Positions 35,447 through 44,205 of a stretch of 64,000 nucleotides of DNA are shown here, in pieces. The stretch is from the NCBI RefSeq assembly GCF_022637555.1, contig NZ_CP093342.1, positions 2,418,001 through 2,482,000 of the forward strand. The letters run 5' to 3'. The stretch comes from Microbacterium sp. H1-D42. Lineage in GTDB: Bacteria > Actinomycetota > Actinomycetes > Actinomycetales > Microbacteriaceae. The translations under genes and the position numbers were made by a program. The notes beneath the pieces were generated by a model. That model saw only the letters and a list, made by a program, of their open reading frames with translations, made no database searches and had not been told where the DNA came from. The stretch's first letter is position 1. Each line of letters opens with the position of its first letter.

Positions 35447-35737
35447 ATGCTCACCCTGACCGAGAACGCAAACACCATCGCGGCGACCATCGTCGCCCAG
35501 CAGAGCACCGGTCCGGATGCCGGTCTGCGCATCCATTCGTCTGGTACCGACGCCGAACCGCGATTCGCGGTCACCGTCGCCGCGACCGCCGAACCCGGCG
35601 ATGCCATCGTCGGTGACGAGGAGATCCACGTCTTCCTCGAGAAGACGGCCGCCGAAGCCCTCGACGACAAGGTGCTCGACGCCGCCGTCGATGAGCAGGG
35701 CGCGGTGTCGTTCACGCTGCTGCCTCAAGCAGTCTGA
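35447..35737 (+). CDS. HesB/IscA-like protein lacking cysteines
   Basis: A 96-residue protein with the A-type iron-sulfur carrier fold: MLTLTENANTIAATIVAQQS at the N-terminus, GLRIHSSG, and VFLEKTAAEALDDKVLDAAV. The three cluster-ligand cysteines of IscA are all absent; the protein has no cysteine at all. It is therefore not a conventional iron-sulfur carrier. AAGGAG is six bases before the ATG. Alone between a GNAT gene and a terminator. Confidence 0.85.
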   Translation: MLTLTENANTIAATIVAQQSTGPDAGLRIHSSGTDAEPRFAVTVAATAEPGDAIVGDEEIHVFLEKTAAEALDDKVLDAAVDEQGAVSFTLLPQAV

Positions 35738-35750
35738 GATCGAGACTGCG

Positions 35751-35780
35751 AGAGCCGCCGCCCCACGGGGTGGCGGCTCT
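35751..35780 (+). terminator. Terminator after the HesB-like gene
   Basis: A 12-bp stem AGAGCCGCCGCC / GGTGGCGGCTCT (one G-U pair) with a 6-nt loop lies 14 bp after the stop, followed by TCTTC. Confidence 0.75.
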
Positions 35781-35849
35781 TCTGCATCCGCTGTTCGATG
35801 CGCCCTGCGTATGCCGAGGAGCGCATGCGCCCTGCCCTAGCTTGGAGAC

Positions 35850-36425
35850 ATGCTTCGTCGTCTCATCGCGCGGGTGTACTGGACTTTCAGCCACTGGACG
35901 TTGCAGACACAGCCCGCCCCCACCCGCCCTACCCTGCTGATCGGGGCGCCGCACACCTCGAACTGGGATTTCGTGCTCATGCTCGCCATTGCATGGAAGC
36001 TCGGGATCGACGTGCACTGGCTGGGCAAGAAGAGTCTGTTCAATGGACTGGCCGGACCGATCATGCGAGCGATCGGCGGCATCGCCGTCGATCGCGAGAA
36101 CCCGAGCCGCATCGTGGGCGAAGTCGTGTCGCAGGCGCACTCGGGTGAGGTGTTCGCACTCGTCGTCACCCCCGATGGCACGCGAAAGGGCCACACCTAC
36201 TGGAAATCGGGCTTCTACCGCATCGCCCGCGAGACCGGGATGCCCGTCACACTCGGCTACGTGGATCGCACCACCATGACCACCGGTCTCGGCCCCACGA
36301 TCGAGCTGACCGGAGATGTCGCCGACGACATGGATCGCATCCGCGCGTTCTACGCCGACAAGTCGGGTCTGCGCCCCGAGCACCGCGTCGAACCGCGCCT
36401 GCGCGAAGAGTCCGCAGCGAACTGA
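35850..36425 (+). CDS. 1-acyl-sn-glycerol-3-phosphate acyltransferase-like protein
   Basis: A 191-residue PlsC-fold acyltransferase of membrane lipid metabolism. The catalytic box appears as PHTSNWDF, a variant of HX4D with SNWD typical of the short actinobacterial/glycerol acyltransferase subgroup. VTPDGTRKGHTYWKSGFYRIA is the substrate-phosphate motif. No membrane helix is evident. TAGCTT and six bases precede the ATG. It is likely to acylate lysophosphatidate or a related lysolipid. Confidence 0.9.
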   Translation: MLRRLIARVYWTFSHWTLQTQPAPTRPTLLIGAPHTSNWDFVLMLAIAWKLGIDVHWLGKKSLFNGLAGPIMRAIGGIAVDRENPSRIVGEVVSQAHSGEVFALVVTPDGTRKGHTYWKSGFYRIARETGMPVTLGYVDRTTMTTGLGPTIELTGDVADDMDRIRAFYADKSGLRPEHRVEPRLREESAAN

Positions 36426-36471
36426 CCCGCACGCGGCGAGCCTGGCCGAGCCATCGACCGCCCCTGAGCTC

Positions 36472-37116
36472 TCATCCGCCCAGGCTGGTGACGAGATTGA
36501 TGACGGTGGCGAGGATCACCGCGCCGAACAGGTAGGCGAGCAGCGTCTGCGCCACGACGATCCGCCGGATCTCGCTGGTGGAGACGTTCGTATCCGCGAC
36601 CTGGTACGTCATGCCGAGTCCGACCGAGAAGTAGGCGAAGTCGGAGTACTGCGGGTCTTCACGCTGATTGAACGAGATGCCGCCGATCGGCTCGGAGTAG
36701 TAGATCCTCGCGTAGCGCAGCATGTAGTCGACCTGGATCAGCGCCCAGGATGCTGCCACGCCGAGCACCGTGATCGCGGCGAGCAGATTGCCCTCGAGCT
36801 CGGGGGCGTTCCTCGCCTGCAGCACCACGACGCCCACCGCAACGAGGCTGACCAGGCTGCCGATGATCGCGATCAGGCGGGCCGTGCGCCGACCGGGATC
36901 CTCCGCGAGGGCATGCGTGCGTGTGGCGTCGGCGTCCATCGGCCAGACGACCAGCAGCACCCAGATCGCGTTCACCAGCGCGAGCGCGCCCCAACCGCCG
37001 ACGACCCCCACCGCAGGGCCGAAGACAGCCCCCATGCCGACCCCCGCGGCGATGCCGAGCAGAATGGCACATCCGAGGCGCAGACGCACGTGCGCGCGAT
37101 CAGCGGTTTCGGCCAT
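36472..37116 (-). CDS. DUF1345 membrane protein
   Basis: A 214-residue integral membrane protein with about five hydrophobic helices. The conserved DUF1345 region is very clear: DPQYSDFAYFSVGLGMTYQV, then ADTNVSTSEIRRIV, then YLFGAVILATVINL. Function unknown. An in-frame ATG lies 15 bp further upstream, but TACGAT is six bases before the ATG at 37116, which gives a leaderless start. Confidence 0.92.
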   Translation of the reverse strand: MAETADRAHVRLRLGCAILLGIAAGVGMGAVFGPAVGVVGGWGALALVNAIWVLLVVWPMDADATRTHALAEDPGRRTARLIAIIGSLVSLVAVGVVVLQARNAPELEGNLLAAITVLGVAASWALIQVDYMLRYARIYYSEPIGGISFNQREDPQYSDFAYFSVGLGMTYQVADTNVSTSEIRRIVVAQTLLAYLFGAVILATVINLVTSLGG

Positions 37117-37168
37117 GCCCGCATCGTACATCCGGCCACGACAGCAGTACCCGCGCGCGACACGACGG

Positions 37169-38233
37169 TCAGGCGTCGATGCGCACAGGCTCCTGCCGCG
37201 TCCGCAGGGTGTCCCACACCACGCGGAAGACCCGGTGCAGCATGGCGATGAACACCACAGCCCACACGATCACGGCCACCACCAGGGCGACCTGTCCGAC
37301 CAGGCCTGCGGCCGGCAGTTCGTCAGCGGTGCCGAGTGATATCGATGCCGCCGCGAACATCCCGATCGGGAAGACCATCGACCAGAGCGTCGCCACGTAG
37401 GTCAGCGGCACCTTGTGCACGACGTGCCGCCACACACCGGCGCCGACCAGCAGCGGAATGAGCCACACGCAGAACACCCAGAAGATCACCACCGTCGCAG
37501 CGATCAGCGGACGCACCGCATCGACCATCGGCGATCGCTCCATCTCGACGATGCTCGCGCCGGCCACAACGGCGATCGCAAGCGCACCCATCGCGACCCA
37601 GTAGGCGGGATCGAACTGCTGCGGCGTGACGCCGAAGTGCACGACGCGCAGCAGAACGAGCATCGCCATGGCCGCGTAGAGGATGACCCCGACCGACCAG
37701 GCCAGCACAGCCAGCATCCCCACCCACGGCGCGGCGACCGCGTCGACGTACGGCCGCAGCTGAGCCATGCCGATGGCCAGCGATTGGCTGGCAACGGCCC
37801 AGATGAACCACGTGCCGTTCGCCCGAGCGAGGATGGGCTTGCCGTCACGCGTCATCAGCACCTGCCACGGCAGCAGGTACCCGAAGACGAACCACAATAG
37901 CCCGGCAAGCAGGAACAGCGGCGTGGCAGCAGCGATCATGCCCTCCTTCGCCAGCCGCACCCCGAGCACGTCAGTGGCGGCGACGATGGTGAAGAATGCG
38001 AAGGCGATCTCGGGGTCACGCACGTCTGTGGCGACCTGACGGCGGAATTCGACGGCGCGCCAGATGTACAGCGCCCACAGCACGACGTAGAGCCCGGCTG
38101 CGATCCACATCAGCGCAGCGGACAGGGGCAGCACGCCCGCGTCGTGCAATCCGATCGATACGATGCCGGTGCCCATGACCGCGGCGAAGTAGCCGGGCGC
38201 CAGGTGGGCGATCGCGTGCCGAATCGGATTCAT
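37169..38233 (-). CDS. Tellurite-resistance/dicarboxylate transporter (TehA/SLAC1-like) family
   Basis: A 354-residue membrane protein with ten hydrophobic segments, as in the TDT/SLAC1 fold. PGYFAAVMGTGIVS near the N-terminus is the family signature; LYAAMAMLVLLRV is in the middle. Family members are anion channels or C4-dicarboxylate/sulfite exporters. The transported ion cannot be chosen here. Tandem with DUF1345 on the same strand but 52 bp apart. Confidence 0.9.
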   Translation of the reverse strand: MNPIRHAIAHLAPGYFAAVMGTGIVSIGLHDAGVLPLSAALMWIAAGLYVVLWALYIWRAVEFRRQVATDVRDPEIAFAFFTIVAATDVLGVRLAKEGMIAAATPLFLLAGLLWFVFGYLLPWQVLMTRDGKPILARANGTWFIWAVASQSLAIGMAQLRPYVDAVAAPWVGMLAVLAWSVGVILYAAMAMLVLLRVVHFGVTPQQFDPAYWVAMGALAIAVVAGASIVEMERSPMVDAVRPLIAATVVIFWVFCVWLIPLLVGAGVWRHVVHKVPLTYVATLWSMVFPIGMFAAASISLGTADELPAAGLVGQVALVVAVIVWAVVFIAMLHRVFRVVWDTLRTRQEPVRIDA

Positions 38234-38257
38234 CTCGCGGGTCTCAGTCGACGGTGG

Positions 38258-38827
38258 TCAGTCCCAGTCCAGATACTCCTCGATCACGACCGCGGTCTCG
38301 ATCGGGTGCGTGGCCGGGAAGAAGTGGTCGGCGCCGGCGATCGTCGTGACGCTGGCACGCTCGGGTGCCGTCGCGCGCAGCGCCTCGGCGTTGGCTGCCG
38401 GGGTGACGTCGTCGTGCTCGGCCTGGATCATCAGCACCGGGATGCCAGGGGCGAGAGCGAACTGCGCGTCCTCGACGCCGAGCATGAGCAGTCCGTTCAC
38501 CCGATCGGTGTGCTCTGCGGCGAACACCCTGGCGATCGTGCTGCCGTGGCCGTGTCCGCCGATCCAGGTGTCGGCGATGTCGAGATGGTCGAGAACGGCG
38601 ACAGCATCCGACGCCCTCTCGCTCGCGGTGAGCCCATCGGCGGCCGTGCGCGCGCCGATGCGCACGACGCGGAAGCCGGCTTCTTCGGCGAGGTAGTGCG
38701 AGATGACGCCAAGGCCGTCGGCCTCGAGGTCGCGGTTCGTGACGAGCACGAGCGTGACGGGGCCCTCGCCCTCGTCAACGAACGGCACTGCACGGCCTTC
38801 GGGCTCGAAGGTGCTCTTCTGCGTCAC
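38258..38827 (-). CDS. Alpha/beta-hydrolase-fold protein without the serine nucleophile
   Basis: A 189-residue protein with the alpha/beta-hydrolase core. The nucleophile elbow reads IGGHGHGSTIA, so the expected GxSxG serine is Gly. The acid (AEHDDVTP) and His (AGADHFFPATHP) positions look intact. It may be a non-catalytic or altered enzyme, unless the following Ser acts. The start at GTG 38827 is preferred over a longer frame because AGAGAGAAC precedes it and the upstream residues are not conserved in style. Confidence 0.82.
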   Translation of the reverse strand: MTQKSTFEPEGRAVPFVDEGEGPVTLVLVTNRDLEADGLGVISHYLAEEAGFRVVRIGARTAADGLTASERASDAVAVLDHLDIADTWIGGHGHGSTIARVFAAEHTDRVNGLLMLGVEDAQFALAPGIPVLMIQAEHDDVTPAANAEALRATAPERASVTTIAGADHFFPATHPIETAVVIEEYLDWD

Positions 38828-38918
38828 TGTCGTGTTCTCTCTGTGCGGTGCGGCGTGGTGCTCTCGGCGCATTCGCCGACCTCATCACCGTACGCAACCA
38901 CGACACCCGCCGACAAGT

Positions 38919-39314
38919 TCACCGGGCCGTGTGCACCTCATCGAACTCCTGGCGCAGGTATCGCGGTGCCTGTACACGCCAGGCCTCGGTCACGAGTTCG
39001 TTGAAGTGGTCGGGGTCGACGGCCGCCATGCGGAACGCGATCTTCGGTTCACTCCATCTGGTGGTCTCGCGCAGGAACACATCAGGGCTCATCTGCACGA
39101 GTGCCCGCGCCTCGAGGGGCTCGGCGACCTTGACACCCACGACGAGCTCTGCGGCGATGATCGCGCGCATGTCCTCGGGGATGCTCGGCCAGGGGTGGCA
39201 CTCCCACGCGAAGAGCTTGCCGCGCACGAACCAGGCTGCGCCCCCGGTCATCGCGCGCTCCTCGCAGCCAGGCAGCGCGTCGGCGATGCGCCGCAGATCA
39301 TCAAGAGTGGCCAT
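38919..39314 (-). CDS. MmcQ/YjbR-family protein
   Basis: A 131-residue protein with the double-wing YjbR fold: ADALPGCEERAMTGGAAWFV, VQMSPDVFL and the C-terminal LVTEAWRVQAPRYLRQEF are typical. These are cytosolic proteins of unclear, possibly DNA-binding or scaffold, function. The ATG at 39314 is chosen; TACTCT lies eight bases before it. Confidence 0.87.
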   Translation of the reverse strand: MATLDDLRRIADALPGCEERAMTGGAAWFVRGKLFAWECHPWPSIPEDMRAIIAAELVVGVKVAEPLEARALVQMSPDVFLRETTRWSEPKIAFRMAAVDPDHFNELVTEAWRVQAPRYLRQEFDEVHTAR

Positions 39315-39430
39315 ACACACAGAGAGTACGATGTGCCACGGACAATAGCGCATGCCGAATCCGATGGCACGGCGAGCATGATCCGACGATCACGACGCAC
39401 GACAGAATCACACCCGGGGGGGGACGACGG

Positions 39431-39850
39431 ATGGGCGCTGACTGGGCGCGACTGTGTGAACTGCTCGACGACGACCCCGAGCTGGGGCCCGGCGTCGAGC
39501 GCAGCTTGGATGCCGATCCGTGGATCGCTCTGATCGACGGCCTCGACGACGCGGGTGCTCTCGCGTACCTCGAGAGCACCGACTCGGGAGTCGAGCTCGC
39601 CGATGCTCTGGCGCAGCTGCCCCGTGTCTTCCGCGCGGGCGCCGAGCTCGACAGCGTGGGTGACGTCGACGGAGAGCTGGCGACGGCGATCGCGGTTGCC
39701 GACGGCATCCTCTCTCGTCATGACCTGCGCATCGTCCGACTCGAGGAAGACGAAGACGCCTGCCCGCTTGTCGTCGTCCCGCACTCGCACGTCGCCGAGA
39801 TCGTCGCACTGGCAGCACGCTGCGGTCACGGGGCGCACCTCTTCTCGTAG
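39431..39850 (+). CDS. Hypothetical acidic protein
   Basis: I do not recognise this 139-residue protein. It is highly acidic and alpha/beta in style, with LCELLDDDPELGPGVERSLD and a C-terminal stretch ending ALAARCGHGAHLFS. There is no signal peptide or membrane segment. A run of eight G (39416-39423) before ACGACGG serves as a strong ribosome-binding site. It is preceded by the divergent YjbR gene. Confidence 0.75.
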   Translation: MGADWARLCELLDDDPELGPGVERSLDADPWIALIDGLDDAGALAYLESTDSGVELADALAQLPRVFRAGAELDSVGDVDGELATAIAVADGILSRHDLRIVRLEEDEDACPLVVVPHSHVAEIVALAARCGHGAHLFS

Positions 39851-39980
39851 GACCGATTTTCTTCTGAGAGCCCGCGGAACGGGTGCAGTTCAACCCGAAG
39901 CGCTGTTACAGTGACGCCGTGTGCGGCTGCCGAACACGGGGCTGATCGACATCAGGTCCGAATGATCGAAGGAGAACGCG

Positions 39981-40415
39981 ATGGCCGAGAAATCCGAGGG
40001 GCTGTCCGCGCAGGAGCGCGAGGCGGTCAAGGAGCGCGCCGCCGAACTGCGCGCTGAGCAGAAGGCTGGCAAGTCACGTGAGGCCGGCGAGAAGGCGATC
40101 CGCGAGGCCATCGACGCAATGCGGTCGGACGACCGTGAGATCGCGGAGGGCATCGGGCGGGTGGTCGCGAGAGTCGCCCCTCAGCTGGTGCCGAAGACCT
40201 GGTACGGATTCCCTGCGTATACGGATGCCGCAGGCAAGGTCGTGGTGTTCTTCAAGCCCGCTGCGAAGTATGAATCGCGCTACGCGACCATCGGCTTCGA
40301 GGAGGCTGCGCAGCTGGACGACGGCGACATGTGGGTGACCTCGTTCGCGATCCTCGCCTGGACGCCGGACACCGAGCAGACCGTCACCGAGTACATCCGC
40401 ACTGCGGCCGGCTGA
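39981..40415 (+). CDS. DUF1801 (YdhG-like) protein
   Basis: A 144-residue protein. After a charged helical N-terminus (about 1-45) comes the DUF1801 fold: KTWYGFPAYTDAAGKVVVFF and YATIGFEEAAQLDDGDMW. Members have been called iron chaperones by analogy to frataxin, but that role is unproven for this type. AAGGAG stands six bases before the ATG. Confidence 0.85.
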   Translation: MAEKSEGLSAQEREAVKERAAELRAEQKAGKSREAGEKAIREAIDAMRSDDREIAEGIGRVVARVAPQLVPKTWYGFPAYTDAAGKVVVFFKPAAKYESRYATIGFEEAAQLDDGDMWVTSFAILAWTPDTEQTVTEYIRTAAG

Positions 40416-40428
40416 CCCGGCATCCGAC

Positions 40429-40866
40429 TCACGGCTTGGTCAGGTCCTGCGCGAGCATCACGATTATGCCGCTGGGCCCGCGGACGTACGCGAGCTTGTA
40501 GACGTCCTGATAGTTCGCCACGCCGCGCAGCGGGTGGCACTCGTGTCGTGCGGCGATCTCGAGCGCTGCATCGATGTCATCGACTGAGAAGGCGACCCGG
40601 TGCATCCCGATCTCGTTGGGCAGCGTCGGCGACGTCTCGATCGCGTCCGGGTGGATGTACTCGAACAGCTCGAGTCGGCCGTGTCCGTCTGGCGTCTGCA
40701 GCATGGCGATCTTGGCGTGATTGCCGTCGAGACCGACCGCGGTGTCGGCCCACTCACCGCTCACGGTGTCGCGCCCGACGACGGTCAGTCCGAGGTCGGT
40801 GAAGAACGCGATCGTGGCCTCGATGTCGCGTACCGCGATGCCCACATTCTCCATTGCGATAGCCAT
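40429..40866 (-). CDS. VOC-family (glyoxalase/dioxygenase fold) protein
   Basis: A 145-residue vicinal-oxygen-chelate protein. MENVGIAVRDIEATIAFFTD at the N-terminus and LPNEIGMHRVAFSVDDIDAA in the second module are typical. Metal-site His and Glu residues are plausible (HRVAF, LELFEY), so a glyoxalase or isomerase role is possible. The ATG at 40866 follows TAGCGT and seven bases; the frame further upstream is not needed. Confidence 0.9.
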   Translation of the reverse strand: MAIAMENVGIAVRDIEATIAFFTDLGLTVVGRDTVSGEWADTAVGLDGNHAKIAMLQTPDGHGRLELFEYIHPDAIETSPTLPNEIGMHRVAFSVDDIDAALEIAARHECHPLRGVANYQDVYKLAYVRGPSGIIVMLAQDLTKP

Positions 40867-40994
40867 GCGCTTCACGCTAGCTGGCGTCCCATCGACGCGC
40901 AATACACCCGCCACGACAGCTTGCCCGCGCGCGACACGCGAGGCTGTGCAGACCCACAACCGCGCACAGGTAGATCAGGTTTTCCACGGCCGTG

Positions 40995-41041
40995 ACGCTA
41001 CATATAGGCTTCGCAAGGGCGATAGACACTACATATAGTGG
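40995..41041 (+). promoter_or_regulatory. Two NrdR boxes upstream of nrdDG
   Basis: Two 16-bp boxes, ACGCTACATATAGGCT (40995-41010) and ACACTACATATAGTGG (41026-41041), are 31 bp apart start to start, three helical turns. This fits the NrdR consensus acaCwAtATaTwGtgt and its paired arrangement in front of ribonucleotide reductase genes. NrdR should repress nrdDG when dATP is high. Confidence 0.9.
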
Positions 41042-41097
41042 TGCTGCGCTCCGGTGGTCGGAAGGACGCAGATGGCTCGACAACTCTAGGAGAACTC

Positions 41098-42915
41098 ATG
41101 CGCACACCGGAATCCCGCCCCGAACCGCGAACGGTCGAGGTCGGCAGCACGATCGACGAGTACCTCTCGCGCGGCGATTGGCGCGTCAACGCGAACGCCA
41201 ACCAGGGCTACTCGCTCGGCGGACTCATCCTCAACTCGGCAGGCAAGCTCATCGCCAACTACTGGCTCGACGAGGTCTACGCACCCGCGGCCGGCACTGC
41301 CCACCGCGAGGGCGACCTGCACATCCACGACCTCGACATGTTCGCCGGCTACTGCGCCGGCTGGTCGCTGCGCATGCTGCTCGAGGAGGGCTTCAACGGG
41401 GCACCCGGCAAGATCGCCTCCTCTCCCCCGAAGCACCTCACCAGCGCGCTCGGACAGATGGTCAACTTCCTCGGCACGCTGCAGAACGAGTGGGCCGGCG
41501 CCCAGGCGTTCAGTTCGTTCGACACCTACCTCGCCCCGTTCGTGCGCCTTGACGCGCTGACGTACGAGCAGGTCGAGCAGGCGATCCAGGAGTTCGTGTT
41601 CAACCTCAACGTGCCCTCCCGCTGGGGCACGCAGACGCCGTTCACCAATCTCACGTTCGACTGGACCGTTCCCGATGACCTCGCCGACCAGCATCCACTC
41701 ATCGGCGGCGCCGTCTGCGACTTCACGTACGCCGACCTCACCGCCGAGATGGCGGTCATCAACCGCGCCTTCATCGCGGTGATGAGCCAGGGAGACGCCG
41801 ACGGACGCTCATTCACCTTTCCGATCCCGACGTACAACATCACCAAGGACTTCGATTGGGACGGTCCGCTGGTCGACGAGCTGTTCGCGATGACGGCGAA
41901 GTACGGCCTGCCGTACTTCCAGAACTTCGTGAACTCCGACCTCGATCCGCACATGATCCGCTCGATGTGCTGCCGGCTGCAACTCGACCTCACCGAGCTG
42001 CTCAAGCGCGGCAACGGTCTGTTCGGCTCGGCGGAGCAGACCGGTTCCTTGGGCGTGGTGACGGTGAACTGCGCGCGGCTCGGCTTCGTGCACCCCGGAG
42101 ACATGGATGCCGTGTACCGCCGCCTGGATGAGCTGCTGGACGTCGCGCGCGACAGTCTCGAGGCCAAGCGGCGCGTGATCGACCGGCACATCGAGGGTGG
42201 GCTGTTCCCCTACACGAAGCGGTACCTGGGCAACCTCGACAACCACTTCTCGACGATCGGGGTGAACGGGCTGAACGAGTTCGTGCGCAACTTCACCCTG
42301 GACGACACGAACATCACCTCCGACGAGGGTCGAGAGCTGGTCGGAGCCCTGCTCGATCACGTCCGCGCGCGCATGGTGGAGTTCCAGGAGTCCACCGGCA
42401 ACATGTACAACCTCGAGGCGAGCCCCGCCGAGGGCGCGACGTACCGGCTCGCGAAGTCCGACATCGAGCGCTTCGGGCAGGCGATCGTGCACGCGGGCAC
42501 CCCTGCCAACCCGTACTACACGAACTCGTCGCAGTTGCCGGTCGGCTTCACCGACGATGCGTTCGAGGCAATGGAGCTGCAAGAGGCACTGCAGGGCAAG
42601 TACACCGGCGGTACGGTGCTGCACCTGTACATGGGCGAGGCGATGGTCTCGGCCGCGGCGTGCAAGACGCTGGTCAAGCGGTGCCTGGAGGGCTTCCGCC
42701 TGCCGTACATCACGGTGACGCCGACGTTCTCGATCTGTGCACAGCACGGGTACGTCTCGGGTCATCACGAGAACTGCCCTGACTGCGGCGCCGCGTGCGA
42801 AGTGTGGACGCGCGTGATGGGCTACTTCCGTCCGATCTCGTCGTTCAACATCGGCAAGAAGGGCGAGGCTGCCGAGCGGCTGTATTTCGACCAGTGCGTG
42901 CCGGTTCCGGCATGA
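41098..42915 (+). CDS. nrdD: Anaerobic (class III) ribonucleoside-triphosphate reductase
   Basis: A glycyl-radical enzyme that makes deoxynucleotides without oxygen. It has 605 residues, shorter than enzymes of about 700 residues because the N-terminal ATP-cone is missing. Near the C-terminus a Cys4 zinc site is formed by SICAQHGYVSGHHENCPDCG with a following Cys. The glycyl-radical site is WTRVMGYFRP, Gly about 575. AGGAG precedes the ATG by five bases. nrdG overlaps the stop by 4 bp. Confidence 0.96.
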   Translation: MRTPESRPEPRTVEVGSTIDEYLSRGDWRVNANANQGYSLGGLILNSAGKLIANYWLDEVYAPAAGTAHREGDLHIHDLDMFAGYCAGWSLRMLLEEGFNGAPGKIASSPPKHLTSALGQMVNFLGTLQNEWAGAQAFSSFDTYLAPFVRLDALTYEQVEQAIQEFVFNLNVPSRWGTQTPFTNLTFDWTVPDDLADQHPLIGGAVCDFTYADLTAEMAVINRAFIAVMSQGDADGRSFTFPIPTYNITKDFDWDGPLVDELFAMTAKYGLPYFQNFVNSDLDPHMIRSMCCRLQLDLTELLKRGNGLFGSAEQTGSLGVVTVNCARLGFVHPGDMDAVYRRLDELLDVARDSLEAKRRVIDRHIEGGLFPYTKRYLGNLDNHFSTIGVNGLNEFVRNFTLDDTNITSDEGRELVGALLDHVRARMVEFQESTGNMYNLEASPAEGATYRLAKSDIERFGQAIVHAGTPANPYYTNSSQLPVGFTDDAFEAMELQEALQGKYTGGTVLHLYMGEAMVSAAACKTLVKRCLEGFRLPYITVTPTFSICAQHGYVSGHHENCPDCGAACEVWTRVMGYFRPISSFNIGKKGEAAERLYFDQCVPVPA

Positions 42916-43649
42916 GTGCGCAGCGCGCCGGCGAGGCGATCGATCTGCGGGTGGCGGGGATGTCGAAGCTGTCGAGCGTCGACTGGCCGGACAAGCTGGT
43001 GACGACGGTGTTCCTGCAGGGATGCCCGTGGGACTGCTTCTACTGCCACAACCCCGCACTGATCGATCCGCGAGCCGCCGGCGCGCTGGGGTGGTCTGCC
43101 GTGTGGCAGCACCTGGAGCGGCGGGTCGGCCTGCTCGACGGCGTCGTGTTCACTGGCGGCGAGGCGACGATGCAGCACGAGCTGCTGCCTGCCGTGGCCG
43201 CTGCGCGGTCGCTCGGCTTCGGCGTCGGGCTGCACACCGGCGGCGCGTATCCTGGCCGGCTGGCGGCCCTGTTGCCGCTGCTGGACTGGATCGGATTCGA
43301 CATCAAGGCGACCGCGTCAAGGTACGAGAAGGTCGTCGGCCGCCCCGGCTCGAGCGAGAAGGCGTGGCACAGTCTGGATCTGGTGCTCGACGAGCAGCAG
43401 CGCCGTGCCGGCACCGCCGCGCCTCTCGACCTCGAGGTGCGAACGACCGTGCACTCCGAGGCGGTCGACGAGCAGGGGCTGGCCGAGTTGTCGGCCCGGT
43501 TGTCGGATGCTGGCGTGCGCACCTGGGCACTGCAGCGGTTCCGCGACACCGGGACCCGTGATGTGCTCCCCCGTGTGACCGCGCCGGGTCGCCGCATCGA
43601 TCTGGGCGCTGCACCCACCGACCGGTTCGAGCGCGTCATCGTGCGCTGA
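42912..43649 (+). CDS. nrdG: Anaerobic ribonucleotide reductase activating enzyme (radical SAM)
   Basis: A radical-SAM activase that installs the glycyl radical on NrdD. It has 245 residues, longer than the 154-residue E. coli form. The [4Fe-4S] motif CPWDCFYC (Cx3Cx2C) is at about residues 39-46, with FTGGEATMQ for SAM binding. The ATG overlaps the nrdD stop as ATGA, so both are always co-produced. Confidence 0.95.
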   Translation: MSAQRAGEAIDLRVAGMSKLSSVDWPDKLVTTVFLQGCPWDCFYCHNPALIDPRAAGALGWSAVWQHLERRVGLLDGVVFTGGEATMQHELLPAVAAARSLGFGVGLHTGGAYPGRLAALLPLLDWIGFDIKATASRYEKVVGRPGSSEKAWHSLDLVLDEQQRRAGTAAPLDLEVRTTVHSEAVDEQGLAELSARLSDAGVRTWALQRFRDTGTRDVLPRVTAPGRRIDLGAAPTDRFERVIVR

Positions 43650-43752
43650 GCGGTCCGATTCGGCCGTCTGAGCACCCGCAGACGCCCGGCCCTCGCTGTG
43701 CGCGACCACCCGCGCAGCGCGGGTCGGGCCCTTATCGGCAGAGAACGGCGCG

Positions 43753-44121
43753 TCAGTCGCAGAACGGGTCGAGCGAGGTCTTGATCTGCTCGATGGCCTC
43801 GATCGACTCCGGCGAGGTCGGGTCGACGGACTCGGCGAGCTTCTGCGCGTTGGATCTGATCAGATCCCCCGGCTTGCCGCCGATGTCATCCGCGAGTCCT
43901 TTCAGCGTGGCGACCAGGTCGTCGCGCGTCGATGCGACCTGATCCGCGGTCGCATCGCCCTGGTCCAACAGCCCCTCGTACTGCGCGTAGGCATCGTCGA
44001 AGGACGTGCACACCTGGTCGACGTCGACGCCGACGGCGTCCCCGGCGAACTGCGCCACCTGTGAGCACCCGGCCAGAAGGCCGATGGCGAGGACGGCGGG
44101 GATCAGGGCGAGTCGGCGCAT
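43753..44121 (-). CDS. Small lipoprotein
   Basis: A 122-residue secreted lipoprotein. The signal peptide MRRLALIPAVLAIGLLAGC ends in the LLAGC lipobox (Cys19). The mature part is acidic and helical, with two more Cys (VCTSF and the terminal PFCD) that could pair. Function unknown. TACGCT and six bases precede the ATG; the longer frame upstream is not used. Confidence 0.85.
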   Translation of the reverse strand: MRRLALIPAVLAIGLLAGCSQVAQFAGDAVGVDVDQVCTSFDDAYAQYEGLLDQGDATADQVASTRDDLVATLKGLADDIGGKPGDLIRSNAQKLAESVDPTSPESIEAIEQIKTSLDPFCD

Positions 44122-44205
44122 CGTGCCAGCGTACTGGGCCGTGCTGTGCACGACGTTGCAGCTCGGACGAGAACCAAGGCACCGTGCATCCTGTTCAATG
44201 ATCAG

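Noticed and set aside
43700..43735. Small hairpin ACCCGCGC/GCGCGGGT after nrdG
   Set aside because: The uninterrupted symmetry leaves almost no loop and there is no T-run; too weak to call a terminator in such GC-rich DNA.
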